This document shows positions 25,355 to 33,779 of a stretch of 64,000 bases of DNA, piece by piece. Origin of the DNA: Streptomyces coeruleorubidus. Lineage in GTDB: Bacteria > Actinomycetota > Actinomycetes > Streptomycetales > Streptomycetaceae. The translations under genes were made by a program, and so were the position numbers. How positions within the stretch are numbered: position 1 is the stretch's first letter; every line of letters begins with the position of its first letter. The stretch covers positions 5,251,001 through 5,315,000 of the forward strand of contig NZ_CP023694.1 of NCBI RefSeq assembly GCF_008705135.1, read 5' to 3'. Below the pieces are notes generated by a model, which was not told where the DNA came from, did not search any database, and worked only from the letters and a program-made list of their open reading frames with translations.

Positions 25355-25858
25355 TCAGGCGGGGGTGTCGTCCTGCTCGTCCTCGTCGGTTTCGGCCAGA
25401 ACGGGGGAAGCGTGGTGCGACCAGAGTTTCCACCCCGAGGGCGTGCGCCGGAACACGTTGGTGGCGACCACGAGCTGGCCGACGAGCGGGCCGAGCTCCT
25501 CGTCGCCCTCGGGGGCGGGGCCGCCGCTGAGGATGTTCTCCGTGCAGGTCACCAGGGCGGTGTCGCCGGTCACCGAGACGTGCACGTCGGTGAGGAAGAA
25601 CTGGATGTAGTCGGTGTTGGCCATGATCAGCGCGTACGACCGGAGGACCTCGCCGCGGCCGGTGAGCACCGGCCAGCCGGGGTGCACGCAGGAGACCACG
25701 CCGGTGTCGGCCGGGTCGTGGTACGTCTCGTCCACGCCCAGGTCGGAGGGGGTCAGCCAGAGCGACGCCAGTTCCTCGAAGTCGCCCTGTTCCAGCGCCT
25801 CGTAGAAGGCGGTGTTGGCGGCCTCGACCTGTTCGACGTCGGTGTGCGGGGCGCTCAC
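25355..25858 (-). CDS. SnoaL/NTF2-like protein (nuclear transport factor 2 fold)
   Basis: The 167-aa protein has the SnoaL-like pattern: an N-terminal helix pair (EAANTAFYEALEQGDFEELASLWL), then HPGWPVLTGRGEVLRSYALIM and alternating strands ending GWKLWSHHASPVL. This fold is found in ketosteroid isomerase-like and DUF4440 proteins, and the role here is unknown. GTG 25858 overlaps the folP stop by four bases, and the gene sits in the folate operon, so a pterin-related role is conceivable but unproven. Confidence 0.82.
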   Translation of the reverse strand: MSAPHTDVEQVEAANTAFYEALEQGDFEELASLWLTPSDLGVDETYHDPADTGVVSCVHPGWPVLTGRGEVLRSYALIMANTDYIQFFLTDVHVSVTGDTALVTCTENILSGGPAPEGDEELGPLVGQLVVATNVFRRTPSGWKLWSHHASPVLAETDEDEQDDTPA

Positions 25859-26736
25859 CGGGTTCCTTCTGCGCCGGTGCGTGCCTGTGCGATGGCGTGG
25901 GCGACGCGCACGGCGTCCGCCGTGGCGCGCACCTCGTGCACGCGTACCGCCCACGCGCCGGCGTGCGCCGCGAGCGCGGAGACGGCCGCGGTGGCGGCGT
26001 CGCGTTCGCGTGCGGGCGGGGGCGGACCGTCCGGGCCGGCGAGGACCCGGCCGAGGAACCGCTTGCGGGAGGCGGCGACGAGCAGCGGGTGGCCGAGGGC
26101 GAGGACCCGGTCGAGGCCCGCGATGAGCGCGAGGTCGTGCTCGGCGTCCTTGGAGAAGCCGAGGCCGGGGTCGACGACGACCCGGTCGGGGGTGATGCCG
26201 CCCGCCAGCACGGCCTCCACGCGCGCGTGCAGCTCGTCGACGACCTCGGTGACGACGTCGGTGTACACGCCGCGGACGTTGCCGCCCTGGAGGAAGCCGC
26301 GCCAGTGCATGACGACGAAGGGGGCGCCGGCGTCGGCGACGGCCGGGATCATGCGGGGGTCGGCGAGGCCGCCGCTGACGTCGTTGACGAGGGCGGCACC
26401 CGCCGCGAGGGCCCGCTCGGCGACGGAGGCGCGCATGGTGTCGACCGAGACGGTGACGCCTTCGGAGGCCAGGCCGCGCACGACGGGGACGACACGGCGG
26501 AGTTCCTCGGCCTCGTCCACCCGGGTCGCGCCGGGGCGGGTCGACTCGCCGCCGACGTCGACCAGGTCCGCGCCCTCGCTGACCAGGTCGAGGCCGTGTT
26601 TGACGGCGGCCGTGGTGTCGAAGAAGCGGCCGCCGTCGGAGAAGGAGTCGGGGGTGACGTTCACGACTCCCATGACCGCGCAGCGGTCCCAGTCCGGTAG
26701 GCCCGCCACGCGCCCGCGTCCGCTCAGGTTGCTCAT
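25855..26736 (-). CDS. folP: dihydropteroate synthase
   Basis: FolP joins hydroxymethyl-dihydropterin pyrophosphate to p-aminobenzoate and is the sulfonamide target. The 293-aa protein shows MGVVNVTPDSFSDGG, then DVGGESTRPGA, NDVSGG and DPGLGFSKDAEHD, all diagnostic. ATG 26736 gives the family length; no good ribosome site precedes it, and the frame is open to 26838. It is the first gene of a minus-strand set (folP, SnoaL-like, folB, folK, DUF3180). Confidence 0.94.
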   Translation of the reverse strand: MSNLSGRGRVAGLPDWDRCAVMGVVNVTPDSFSDGGRFFDTTAAVKHGLDLVSEGADLVDVGGESTRPGATRVDEAEELRRVVPVVRGLASEGVTVSVDTMRASVAERALAAGAALVNDVSGGLADPRMIPAVADAGAPFVVMHWRGFLQGGNVRGVYTDVVTEVVDELHARVEAVLAGGITPDRVVVDPGLGFSKDAEHDLALIAGLDRVLALGHPLLVAASRKRFLGRVLAGPDGPPPPARERDAATAAVSALAAHAGAWAVRVHEVRATADAVRVAHAIAQARTGAEGTR

Positions 26737-26792
26737 ATGTTCAGCGTAGGCCCCGGCGGGGGCCGTCAGGCGCTGCGGCTGGTCCCGACAGG

Positions 26793-28712
26793 TCACGCCG
26801 CTCGGACGTTCCGTTCCGTCGTCGTGCCGTGGGCGCACGGACGGGGGCCCGACGGGCGACGGCGGCGCAGGAGGCGCGGCAGGGGGAGGGCGAGGTTGAC
26901 GAAGCCCTCGGCCTGCATGGCGGCGAAACCGATGCGGGGCAGGTCGCCGGAGGCCCGGTAGACGACGAAGCGGGGTTCCCAGCGGGGCTGGAACTTGGCG
27001 TTGAACTTGTAGAGCGACTCGATCTGGAACCAGCGGGAGAGGAAGACCAGCAGTCCGCGCCAGGCGCGCAGCACCGGGCCGGCGCCGATCTTCTCGCCGC
27101 GGGCCAGCGCCGCGCGGAACATGGCGAAGTTGAGGGAGACGCGCGCGACGCCGAGCTTCGGGGCGGCCTGGAGGGCGGCCACGATGAGGAGTTCGTTCAT
27201 GCCGGGGTCGGCGGAGCGGTCGCGGCGCATGAGGTCCAGGGAGGCGCCGTCGGTGCCCCAGGGCACGAAGTGCAGGATCGCCTTCAGGTCGCCGTAGGGG
27301 CCGGGGTGGTCGTCCTGCTTGTGGGCGGTGGCGATGAGGCAGTCGCCGTCGGCGGGGTCGCCGACGCGGCCCAGGGCCATGGAGAAGCCGCGCTCGGTGT
27401 CGGTGCCGCGCCAGTCGTCGGCGGCGCGCCGGATGCGCTCAAGTTCCGCCTCACCGACGTCACGGACACGTCGTACCCGGGTCTCGTAACCGGCGCGCTC
27501 GATGCGTTTGACCATCTGGCGCACGTTGCGCATCGCGCGGCCGGCGAGCGAGAAATCCTTGACGTCCACCACCGCCTCGTCGCCCAGTTCGAGGGCGTCG
27601 AGCCCCGTCTCGCGGGTCCACACCTCGCCGCCGGTCTCGGAGCAGCCCATGACGGCGGGTGTCCAGGAGTGGGCCTTGGCCTCGTCCATGAACCGTTCGA
27701 TGGCGCCGGGCCAGGCCTCGACGTCGCCGATCGGGTCGCCGCTGGCGAGCATGACGCCGGAGACCACGCGGTAGGTCACGGCCGCCTTGCCGCTGGGGGA
27801 GAAGACGACGGCCTTGTCGCGGCGCAGCGCGAAGTGGCCGAGGGAGTCGCGGCCACCGTGCCGCTCCAGCAGGGCGCGCAGCCGGGCCTCGTCCTCCTCG
27901 GTGAGCTGCGCGGCCGGGTGTTCGGGGCGGAAGGCCAGGTAGATGGTGGTGACGGCGGTGAGCAGGCCGAGGGCGCCGAGTGAGAAGGCGACCGTCCAGG
28001 AGGTGTTGCCCTGGTAGTCGACCGGTCCCTCGAAGCCGAACAGTCCGTAGATGACGTGGGTGATGCGGTCGGCCAGGCTCGGGTCGCCGACCATGCGCTC
28101 GCCGTGGACGCTGACGACGAGCAGGCCCAGCAGCAGCGAACCGGCGCTCATCAGCACGAAGTTGGCGAGCGCCCGCCAGCGGCTGCGCGGGTCGGGCAGG
28201 GCCGAGAACTGGTCGCGGTGGCGCAGCAGCGGCGCCAGCAGGGCCAGTGAGATGAGCACGCCCACGATCGAGTGCCGGTACGTGAACTGCGCGACGGCAC
28301 CGGCCGGCAGCAGGGCCACGGCGGCTCGCCAGGCCCGGCGCTTGCCGCGCTTGAGGCCGTGGGCGAGCAGCAGCAACAGCACTCCGGTGCTGAGGGACAG
28401 GGCGGCCGCGAACGGGCCGAGCGCGCCGGGCAGTACCTCGGCGATGGCGTGCATACGGCTGTGCCGGAAGCGCGGGAAGACGCCCGCGGCGATGTCCAGG
28501 ACGCCCACCAGGGCGCAGGCTCTGCCGACCAGGACCGGGACGGCCTCGGGGCGTGGACCGCGCAGCCGGTGGCGCACACGGCTCACACGGCCCGTACCGG
28601 CCGTGGCGGTTCCCTGACGCGGAACCTCGCCCGGCATTTCCTCATCTGTCCTGACAGACATCGCATCCCGTAGTTCTGCGAGAGACCTTGGATCCGGTGC
28701 CGATTCGGGCAT
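26793..28712 (-). CDS. DUF2156 membrane protein, phosphatidylglycerol lysyltransferase-like
   Basis: The 639-aa protein has an N-terminal membrane region of about six helices (about residues 60-265) and a C-terminal DUF2156 GNAT-fold domain (about 300-610), with the motifs ASGDPIGDVEAW, MKRIERAGYETR-like stretch and LNFAMFRAALARGE. This is the MprF/LysX layout, in which an aminoacyl group is moved from tRNA to phosphatidylglycerol on the membrane. No lysyl-tRNA synthetase domain is fused. ATG 28661 is an alternative start. It lies 56 bp upstream of folP. Confidence 0.85.
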   Translation of the reverse strand: MPESAPDPRSLAELRDAMSVRTDEEMPGEVPRQGTATAGTGRVSRVRHRLRGPRPEAVPVLVGRACALVGVLDIAAGVFPRFRHSRMHAIAEVLPGALGPFAAALSLSTGVLLLLLAHGLKRGKRRAWRAAVALLPAGAVAQFTYRHSIVGVLISLALLAPLLRHRDQFSALPDPRSRWRALANFVLMSAGSLLLGLLVVSVHGERMVGDPSLADRITHVIYGLFGFEGPVDYQGNTSWTVAFSLGALGLLTAVTTIYLAFRPEHPAAQLTEEDEARLRALLERHGGRDSLGHFALRRDKAVVFSPSGKAAVTYRVVSGVMLASGDPIGDVEAWPGAIERFMDEAKAHSWTPAVMGCSETGGEVWTRETGLDALELGDEAVVDVKDFSLAGRAMRNVRQMVKRIERAGYETRVRRVRDVGEAELERIRRAADDWRGTDTERGFSMALGRVGDPADGDCLIATAHKQDDHPGPYGDLKAILHFVPWGTDGASLDLMRRDRSADPGMNELLIVAALQAAPKLGVARVSLNFAMFRAALARGEKIGAGPVLRAWRGLLVFLSRWFQIESLYKFNAKFQPRWEPRFVVYRASGDLPRIGFAAMQAEGFVNLALPLPRLLRRRRPSGPRPCAHGTTTERNVRAA

Positions 28713-28871
28713 CCGGCGACATTGCGCCCTCTAGGACGGTGTCTCAGGGGGAGAGGTTCACTCCCTTCGTCAAAGCCGTTTCAAAGGCCATGGAAAGTCC
28801 GGGACAAGCGCTCGCGAAAGTGTGAGTGCGGTGAGGGACCCCGGGCGGAAAGCGCGGACGGGTAACCATCG

Positions 28872-29996
28872 ATGGGTCTGGGTCTCACGAGCAACAAGGT
28901 GCTGGCGCTGGCGGTACTGTCCGCGGTGCTGCTGTTCGCCGGCACGGTCTGGCTGTGGCCGCGGCTGGCCCGGCGCAGCTGGCGGGCCGTGGGCGGGCGG
29001 ATCGGCCTGCTGCTCGCCACGCAGGTGGCGCTGTTCGCCGCGGTGGGCCTCGCCGCCAACCAGGCCTTCGGTTTCTACGCGAGCTGGGCGGACCTGTTCG
29101 GGCAGGAGAAGGAGCAGGGCGTGGTCGTCGACCACACGCCGGGCGGCGGCCCGCTGGAGGTGGTCGGCTCGCGCCGGGTGCCGGGGGCGGGCGGGGTGAG
29201 TCCCCTGGCGGGCGGCCGGATCCAGGAGATCGACGTCGTGGGGCGTACGACGCGCATCGCCACGCCCGCGTACGTCTATCTGCCGCCGGAGTACTTCCAG
29301 CCGCGGTACCGCACCCGTACGTTCCCGACGGCGGTCGTGCTGACCGGTTACCCGGGCACGGCCTCGGCGCTGGTGGAGAAGCTCCACTATCCGCGTACGG
29401 CACTGGAGCTGGCCCGGGAGGGCCGGATGCCGCCGATGATCCTGGTGATGCTGCGGCCCACGGTGGCGCCGCCCCGGGACACCGAGTGCGTGGACGTCCC
29501 GGGCGGTCCGCAGACCGAGTCGTTCTTCGCCAGGGATCTGCCCGAGGCGTTGCGCACGCACTATCGGGTGGCCGATAAGCCGGGCGGTCTGGGCATCATC
29601 GGCAACTCGACGGGCGGTTACTGTGCCTTGAAGATCGCCATGCACCATCCCGATGTGTATGCCGCCGGGGCGGGCTTGTCCGCGTACTACAAGGCGCCGA
29701 TCGACGCCACGACGGGCGATCTCTTCCAGGGCGACAAGGGGCTCCGGAATCGCGCCGACCTGTGGTGGTACCTCAAGCACAGGCCGGCTCCCGACACGTC
29801 ACTGCTCGTCACCAGCAGCAGGTCCGGCGAGTCCAACTACCGGGACACGATGCGGTTCATAGAGCGGGTGGCGGCCACCGGGCGGACGCGGATCTCGTCG
29901 ATCGTCCTGGAAAGCGGCGGGCACAACTTCAACACCTGGCGGCGCGAGATTCCGGCGACGCTGGAGTGGATCGGCGGGCGGCTGAACGGGCGTTGA
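28872..29996 (+). CDS. membrane-anchored esterase (alpha/beta hydrolase, antigen-85/esterase D type)
   Basis: The 374-aa protein has two N-terminal transmembrane helices (about residues 8-30 and 42-62) and an extracytoplasmic alpha/beta hydrolase domain. The nucleophile motif is GNSTGGYCALK (Ser about 241), and the late histidine is in ESGGHNFNTWR. The YVYLPPEYF and VLTGYPG stretches match the tributyrin-esterase family. The natural substrate is unknown. It has its own promoter region (159 bp from the divergent DUF2156 gene). Confidence 0.88.
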   Translation: MGLGLTSNKVLALAVLSAVLLFAGTVWLWPRLARRSWRAVGGRIGLLLATQVALFAAVGLAANQAFGFYASWADLFGQEKEQGVVVDHTPGGGPLEVVGSRRVPGAGGVSPLAGGRIQEIDVVGRTTRIATPAYVYLPPEYFQPRYRTRTFPTAVVLTGYPGTASALVEKLHYPRTALELAREGRMPPMILVMLRPTVAPPRDTECVDVPGGPQTESFFARDLPEALRTHYRVADKPGGLGIIGNSTGGYCALKIAMHHPDVYAAGAGLSAYYKAPIDATTGDLFQGDKGLRNRADLWWYLKHRPAPDTSLLVTSSRSGESNYRDTMRFIERVAATGRTRISSIVLESGGHNFNTWRREIPATLEWIGGRLNGR

Positions 29997-30142
29997 AAAT
30001 GATCTTGGGAATTCGCTCCCGCTTGCCCGAGGGGGCGATTCCGCTTCTTCCCGAGTTCGGATGCCGTGTGAACGCTTCGGTGTGGCTTTGTTTTTGCGGG
30101 GTGGGTCACCATGATTCGCCTACGCGCGGTAAGTTTCTGGCC

Positions 30143-31300
30143 ATGCCACGTGGACGTCACCGCCATTCCCCGCCCTTGCACAGGCTGCTGCCCCCGTCGG
30201 CGATCGCAGGCGTCTCCCTCGTCTGCGCCCTGGGGCCCTGGGTGTTCACGGAGCCGACGGTGCTCCGCGGTCTGGCCGCGGCCGCCGCGGCGACGGCGGT
30301 CGTCGGCGCGGTCGTGCTCCGTCGCTGGGACACCCAGGCGGGCAAGCGCGTCGCGGACCTCACGCGCGCGCGTGCGAGCGACGAGTGGCGCTTCGAGGAG
30401 CGGGTCGCCGAACTGGAGGCCGACCTCGACGAGTCCCGCGAGCTGCGCGCGAAGCTGGAACAGCGGCTGCGGGCCAAGCGGACCGAACTGGCCGGACTGC
30501 GCAACGAACACGCCGCCCTGCTGCGCCGGTACGCCACCGCCGAAACCGAGCGCGCGAGCGTCCTGGAGGAACGCCGGGTGCTCGAGATAGAGGCGACGGT
30601 CCCGGAACGGGCCGCGCTGCCCGCGGGGGCGGCGAAGACGGCGGAGGCTCCGGCGGACGCCGACGAGGCGGCTGCCGCCGAGGAGCAGACGGAGATTCCC
30701 GCGGTGTTCTCACCGGAGGGCTCCCGGCTGTTCCTGCGTGCCGCTGCGGCGCTCGCCCGGCTCGACGCCGACGCGGCCCCGGACCCGGACGGGGGCGGCG
30801 ACGGCGACGGCGTACCGATGGGCGACGACGCGGAGCCCGCGCGGGACGACCGGAAGGACGACCAGCGGGAGCAGGCGCGGGAGGACGAGGCGCAGGGGCA
30901 GTCCGAGGCGGTCGCCGGGCACGAGCACGCGACCGCCGGCACCGCCACCACTGACGAGGCCGAGCGACTCCCGCAGCCCGCCTCCCCGGGGCACTACACC
31001 GTGCCGACCGCTGTGGCCGTGGCGCCGCAGACGCCGGTGCGGCGCCACACGTCGGAAGGCGGGTTCGACTTCTTCGGTACGAAGCAGGGCACGTCGCGGG
31101 CCGCCCTGGAGGCCGTGCAGAACGAGGACCTGGCCGATGTCGTCGGCCAGGAGGCCCTCGCGCTGCACAAGGCCGAGACCGAGGCCCGGTTCAAGCCGGC
31201 GGACGAGGAATCGCGCGGCATCGGCCAGGTCATCGACCTGACGGCGCACGACGAGACGGAGCAGATCGACGTACAGGGGCTGCGGAGCGCGGTTTCCTGA
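30143..31300 (+). CDS. membrane-anchored coiled-coil protein of unknown function
   Basis: I do not recognise this 385-aa protein. It has a basic N-terminus, two hydrophobic helices (about residues 18-34 and 43-60), a coiled coil (about 78-165, rich in Glu, Arg, Leu and Ala), a long acidic disordered linker (about 165-290) and a conserved-looking end, RHTSEGGFDFFGTKQG, then a short helix and IDLTAHDETEQIDV. ATG 30143 starts the protein; the open frame upstream runs into the esterase gene. A cell-envelope or scaffold role is a guess. Confidence 0.75.
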   Translation: MPRGRHRHSPPLHRLLPPSAIAGVSLVCALGPWVFTEPTVLRGLAAAAAATAVVGAVVLRRWDTQAGKRVADLTRARASDEWRFEERVAELEADLDESRELRAKLEQRLRAKRTELAGLRNEHAALLRRYATAETERASVLEERRVLEIEATVPERAALPAGAAKTAEAPADADEAAAAEEQTEIPAVFSPEGSRLFLRAAAALARLDADAAPDPDGGGDGDGVPMGDDAEPARDDRKDDQREQAREDEAQGQSEAVAGHEHATAGTATTDEAERLPQPASPGHYTVPTAVAVAPQTPVRRHTSEGGFDFFGTKQGTSRAALEAVQNEDLADVVGQEALALHKAETEARFKPADEESRGIGQVIDLTAHDETEQIDVQGLRSAVS

Positions 31301-31340
31301 CGCCCACGTCGCTGAACCTGACGCCCACACCCGCTGAAAA

Positions 31341-31366
31341 GGCCCCCCGGCCGTGACCGGGGGGCC
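31341..31366. terminator. bidirectional terminator
   Basis: GGCCCCCCGG (31341-31350) pairs with CCGGGGGGCC (31357-31366). A run of A on the left and TTCGCTTT on the right suit termination of both the coiled-coil gene and the convergent PH-domain operon. Confidence 0.8.
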
Positions 31367-31382
31367 TTCGCTTTCCGGTGGG

Positions 31383-33185
31383 TCACGCCATCCAGCGGTC
31401 CGGCCGCGCGTCCCTGCGCCCGGTCCGTGACCGCTCCGCCTGGGCCTCGAGCAGTTCGCGCGCTTCGGCCGCGTCCCGCAGCCGTGCCCTCACCGTCTTG
31501 TTCGCGCCCGTGTCCACACACACGTCGGCCACGCCCCGGGCCCGCTCCCACGGCCCCTGCGTCATCCGTACGCTCTGCACCTTCGCGTGCGGCACGAGCG
31601 CGAGGCTCCGCCGCAGCAGCCCCGACCGCGCCGCGAACACCGCGTCCGTGACGGCGAGTCCGTACCCGCGCCACCACACCGGCACACACCACCGGGCGCG
31701 GCGCGGCGACGGCGACAGGGCCGCCCGCTCCGGCACGGTCACCCCGGGCAGTACGCGCGCGACGACGACCTCCGCGATCTCGCGCGGGGCGACCGGCACC
31801 AGCACGGAGTTGGAGGAGCCGGCCACGTCCAGCTCCACGCGCACCCAGCCGCGCCGCCGCCACAGCAGCGGCTCCACGATCCGCACGGTCTGCACGCGCC
31901 CCGGCGGCACCGTCTCGTGGGCCCGGTCCAGCAGGCCGTGGTCGAGCCGCAGCCCGTCGGGCGACTCGGCCACCGTCCAGTCGTACTCGCCGACGAACCG
32001 CCCCACGCTGCTCGCGCCCGCCGCGCCCAGCAGGGGCAGGGCGACGGCCAGGACCGTCCACACGCTCTCCGTGGCCAGCCACAGCACGGGCGGCACGACG
32101 AGCGCCGCGGCCAGCGATCCCCAGGTCGCCCCGCTCAGCACCAGCGACATGGCGAGCACGCCGGGCGGCACCCGCAGCATCTGCCGGGACGGCGCCTCCC
32201 CGACCTCGTGCGCGGTCTCGGGCGCGAAACCGGCCGCGCGGGCGAGCAGTTCGGCCCGCAGCGACCGCGCTTCGTCCGCGCCCAGGAAGGCCAGCTCGTC
32301 CTTCTTGTCGGTGCCTATGACGTCGAGTTTGAGCTTGGCGACGCCCGCGACCCGCGCGAGCAGCGGCTGGGTGACGTCGACGGCCTGGAGCCGCTCCAGC
32401 CGGATGTGCGCGGTGCGCCGGAACACCAGTCCGGTACGGATGCGCAGTTCGGTCTCGGTCACCGCGAAGCGCGTGAACCACCAGGAGCAGAAGCCGTACA
32501 GGGCCGCGGCCGGGAGGATCACGGCGAGGCCGATCAGCAGCGTGGTCGTGTCCAGCCGGGTCAGATGGCGCTGCGCCCCGTCGGGGTCGTGCACCGCCCA
32601 GCCGATCACCACGGCGACCGGCGCCCAGGCCCGCCTGAGCGGTGTGACGGGGTGCAGCCGCCGCTCGGCGATCCCGTTACCGGCCTCGGCGGTCCGGGCG
32701 GTCTCCGGGGTCTCGGCGGCCCCGGCGTCTCCGGCGGTCCGGGCGGTCTTGGGGGTCTCGGCAGCTTCGGGGTTCCCGGCGGTCTGGGCGGCTTCGGCAG
32801 CTTCGGGGTTCCCGGCGGTCCGGGCGGCTTCGGAGGCCTCGGCGGCACCGGGGTTCCCGGAGGTCCGGGCGGCTCCGTAGGCGTGGGCGGTCTGGGCGGT
32901 GTCGGGGGTCTCGGCGGCCCTGGCGTCTCCGGCGGTCTGGGCGGTCTCGGCGACCTCGGCAGCTTCGGGGTTCCCGGCGGTCCGGGCGGCTCCGTAGGTG
33001 TGGGCGGTCTGGGCGGTGTCGGGGGTCTCGGCGGCCCCGGCGTCTCCGGCGTCTCCGGTGGCCCCGGCGTCCCCGACGGTCCGGGCGGCCTCGGGGGTCT
33101 CGGCTGCCCCGGTGGTCCGGGTGGCCTCGGGGGCCTCGACAGCCCCGGCATCCCCGGCGTCCCCGGCGGCCTCGGGCGCCGTCAC
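31383..33185 (-). CDS. PH-domain (YdbT-like) membrane protein with repeat-rich N-terminus
   Basis: The 600-aa protein has a low-complexity N-terminus of about 165 residues built from units such as AARTAGNPEAAE and TPETA. It is followed by membrane helices (about 200-225, 345-385) and three bacterial PH (DUF304) domains (for example TETELRIRTGLVFRRTAHI). YdbT/YdbS-type proteins act at the membrane in B. subtilis stress and antimicrobial-peptide tolerance. GTG 33185 overlaps the upstream PH gene stop (GTGA). The frame continues far upstream as an antisense shadow of nuoD, which I exclude. Confidence 0.85.
   Translation of the reverse strand: MTAPEAAGDAGDAGAVEAPEATRTTGAAETPEAARTVGDAGATGDAGDAGAAETPDTAQTAHTYGAARTAGNPEAAEVAETAQTAGDARAAETPDTAQTAHAYGAARTSGNPGAAEASEAARTAGNPEAAEAAQTAGNPEAAETPKTARTAGDAGAAETPETARTAEAGNGIAERRLHPVTPLRRAWAPVAVVIGWAVHDPDGAQRHLTRLDTTTLLIGLAVILPAAALYGFCSWWFTRFAVTETELRIRTGLVFRRTAHIRLERLQAVDVTQPLLARVAGVAKLKLDVIGTDKKDELAFLGADEARSLRAELLARAAGFAPETAHEVGEAPSRQMLRVPPGVLAMSLVLSGATWGSLAAALVVPPVLWLATESVWTVLAVALPLLGAAGASSVGRFVGEYDWTVAESPDGLRLDHGLLDRAHETVPPGRVQTVRIVEPLLWRRRGWVRVELDVAGSSNSVLVPVAPREIAEVVVARVLPGVTVPERAALSPSPRRARWCVPVWWRGYGLAVTDAVFAARSGLLRRSLALVPHAKVQSVRMTQGPWERARGVADVCVDTGANKTVRARLRDAAEARELLEAQAERSRTGRRDARPDRWMA
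32690..33180. repeat. imperfect tandem repeats encoding the PH-protein N-terminus
   Basis: The clearest copies are near-identical blocks of about 67 bp at 32871 and 32988, a period of 117 bp (39 codons), both starting GGCTCCGTAG. Smaller units of about 30-36 bp fill the rest. In the opposite strand the same DNA would spell Gly-rich collagen-like triplets, which is a reading artefact. Confidence 0.75.
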
Positions 33186-33748
33186 AGTCCGGCCGATCGG
33201 GCCTCGCCCAGCTCGGTGAGGCGGTCGCGCAGCCGCTCCGCCTCGGCCGGGTCCAGGCCGGGGATGGTCGCGTCGGTCGCCGCGGCGGCCGTGTGCAACT
33301 GCACGCTGGCCAGCCCGAAGTGCCGCTCGACGGGCCCGGAGGTGACCTCCACCAGCTGCATCCGCCCGTACGGCACGACCGTCTCCTCGCGCCACAGCAC
33401 ACCGCGGCTGATCAGCAGGTCGTCGGCGCGCTCGGCGTACCGCCAGGAGCGCCAGTTGCGGCCGATCATCACCCACCCCCAGACCATCAGCGCCAGCGGC
33501 GGCAGCGCGAAGGCGGCCCAGGCGGGACCGACCAGCAGCCCCGGCACCAGCCCGGCGGCCAGGCTGATCAGCCCCAGCCACACCACCAGCAGCAACCGCC
33601 GCATCTTCAGCAGCCCGGGCGGCAGCGCGATCCACACCGGCCCGTCCCCGGCGGCCCCCGCGGCGCCCTGCGTGCCTGCGGCGTCCCGCGTCTTCGCCGC
33701 GCCCTGTGTCCCCGCCGGCCCCGTGTCCTGCGGACTCCCCGTCTCCAT
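33182..33748 (-). CDS. PH-domain (YdbS-like) membrane protein
   Basis: The 188-aa protein has a variable N-terminus, two adjacent transmembrane helices (about residues 50-95) and a single DUF304/PH domain (ERADDLLISRGVLWREETVVPYGRMQLVEV). It would pair with the larger three-PH protein whose gene it overlaps, as YdbS pairs with YdbT. ATG 33748 is 32 bp from the divergent nuoD2 start, so the two promoters overlap. Confidence 0.85.
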   Translation of the reverse strand: METGSPQDTGPAGTQGAAKTRDAAGTQGAAGAAGDGPVWIALPPGLLKMRRLLLVVWLGLISLAAGLVPGLLVGPAWAAFALPPLALMVWGWVMIGRNWRSWRYAERADDLLISRGVLWREETVVPYGRMQLVEVTSGPVERHFGLASVQLHTAAAATDATIPGLDPAEAERLRDRLTELGEARSAGL

Positions 33749-33779
33749 GAGGCCAGCGTACGTAGGAGAGACTGTGTCC

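Noticed and set aside
31587..33180. Long plus-strand ORF with collagen-like Gly-X-Y repeats opposite the PH-domain gene
   Set aside because: It is the antisense reading of the Ala/Thr/Pro repeats in the minus-strand PH gene. It has no ribosome site, and its continuation is just nuoD2 read in frame.
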